From Ceratothoa steindachneri (Eukaryota > Arthropoda > Malacostraca > Isopoda > Cymothoidae): a stretch of DNA of 64,000 nucleotides. The position numbers and the translations under genes are program-made. Positions 63,530-64,000 of the stretch are shown here, one piece after another. The notes below the pieces were generated by a model, which searched no databases, had not been told where the DNA came from, and saw nothing but the letters and a program-made list of their open reading frames with translations. The stretch covers positions 88,256,508 through 88,320,507 of the forward strand of contig OZ018333.1 in assembly GCA_963969495.1 (NCBI GenBank), written 5' to 3'. How positions within the stretch are numbered: position 1 is the stretch's first letter; each line of letters begins with the position of its first letter.

Positions 63530-64000
63530 GCCAATAAACGTCTGCTTTAATCCCACACACTAAAGAGCTAACACTACACAAAATGACAGACAGACTTACG
63601 ATTATACATATGTTAATGGGTAGGACAGAAAAAGTTCCATTTACGGCAATATACAATTCGCCGACGATATCGCAAATTTGTACCGCCGCTTATGTTCACA
63701 GGGAATTTATGGCTAGGAAGATATCTAACATAAACTCTTTCGAAAGGACATGGAAGATATCAACCAATGCCCCAAAATTCAAAATAATTCCCACGTTTCG
63801 CAGAACCTTCAACGATATACGTGTAAATTGGGACCAAATCCCCTACTGCCTCCAAGGGACGGTTCTGGGGCTCAAAATCACCACCAGGGGCTACACGAGT
63901 CATATCGAGCGAACAGTCGCGAATAGCAAGAGAGATTTAACATGCCCCTCCTTCTTTCATCCCCCATTACGTTCTTCTACTGCCCTTGATTTCCTCGTCT
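63530..64000 (+). pseudogene. ORF2 remnant: start fused to RT palm end (third LINE)
   Basis: ATGCCAATAAACGTC (63530) looks like an ORF2 start. By 63654 the sequence reads QFADDIANL in one frame, the RT catalytic box, and then switches frame to EFMARKISNINSFERTWKI, FKIIPTFRR and GTVLGLKITTRGYTSHIERT, the palm end and thumb start. Endonuclease and motifs before the FADD box are absent, so an internal deletion of well over 1 kb is inferred. Continues past the window. Confidence 0.7.

Larger units (their letters stand above)
61600..64000 (+). mobile_element. Third LINE lineage, broken, cut by the window edge
   Basis: A separate non-LTR element with a leader (61600-61820), gag remnant and RT remnant, not closely related to the CR1 or the I-LINE family here. 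Clade unresolved; the gag knuckles and RT wording resemble Jockey/I-type elements. All frames are damaged and the middle of ORF2 is missing. Confidence 0.65.

Noticed and set aside
1..64000. CRISPR arrays, phage or bacterial operons, rRNA genes
   Set aside because: No regularly spaced short repeats with unique spacers, no ribosome-binding-site spaced gene runs, and no rRNA-like conserved cores were seen on either strand.

Overview
The window is eukaryotic, almost certainly arthropod DNA. It has spliced exons with GT/AG borders, a C2H2 zinc-finger gene, and dense non-LTR retrotransposons (CR1 and I clades) and DNA transposons (hAT, Tc1). The mix of elements and the acidic leader of the zinc-finger gene make me think of a crustacean, perhaps a terrestrial isopod. 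That guess is from memory and unverified. No bacterial operons, CRISPR arrays or rRNA/tRNA genes were seen.

Layout. (1) 1-762: tail of a CR1-like LINE whose 5' part is inverted (twin-priming pattern), later duplicated in tandem with a 460-bp period. (2) 1201-27054: three head-to-tail copies of one 8,618-bp unit, differing at only a handful of bases. Each unit holds unidentified AT-rich flank, the 5' half of an old I-clade LINE, a CR1-clade LINE (4,638 bp, both ORFs open) inserted in it with target duplication TAGCT, more of the I-LINE gag, and the left part of a hAT transposon inserted with 8-bp duplication GATACAAA. Only unit 3 continues into the rest of the hAT (to 28012). The interrupted I-LINE then resumes and runs, decayed, to about 32140. 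(3) 32600-59516: a host gene of at least four phase-0 coding segments (32637-32684, 32843-32992, 39776-39934, 58713-59516) encoding an acidic leader plus eight C2H2 zinc fingers. Its second intron holds a decayed I-LINE and tRNA-derived SINEs. Its 18.8-kb third intron holds hAT and Tc1 relics and a stack of I-LINEs inserted one inside another (about 44.2-58.0 kb). The youngest of these (47140-52746) has both ends and a target duplication but has lost its reverse-transcriptase core. (4) 59517-64000: relic fingers, AT-rich sequence, then a broken LINE of a third lineage (gag zinc knuckles and an out-of-frame FADD box), cut by the window edge.

How it fits together. Apart from the zinc-finger gene, nearly everything recognisable is mobile DNA, and the insertion order can be read from empty-site comparisons among copies here. 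An I-LINE landed, a CR1 and a hAT landed in it, an internal inverted copy arose in the hAT, and then a segment with breakpoints in the hAT and in the left flank was triplicated. The CR1 proteins are intact except that the endonuclease SDH motif reads SVH in all three units, so the copies may be unable to nick DNA. The main caution is that near-identical long tandem units can also be an assembly artefact.
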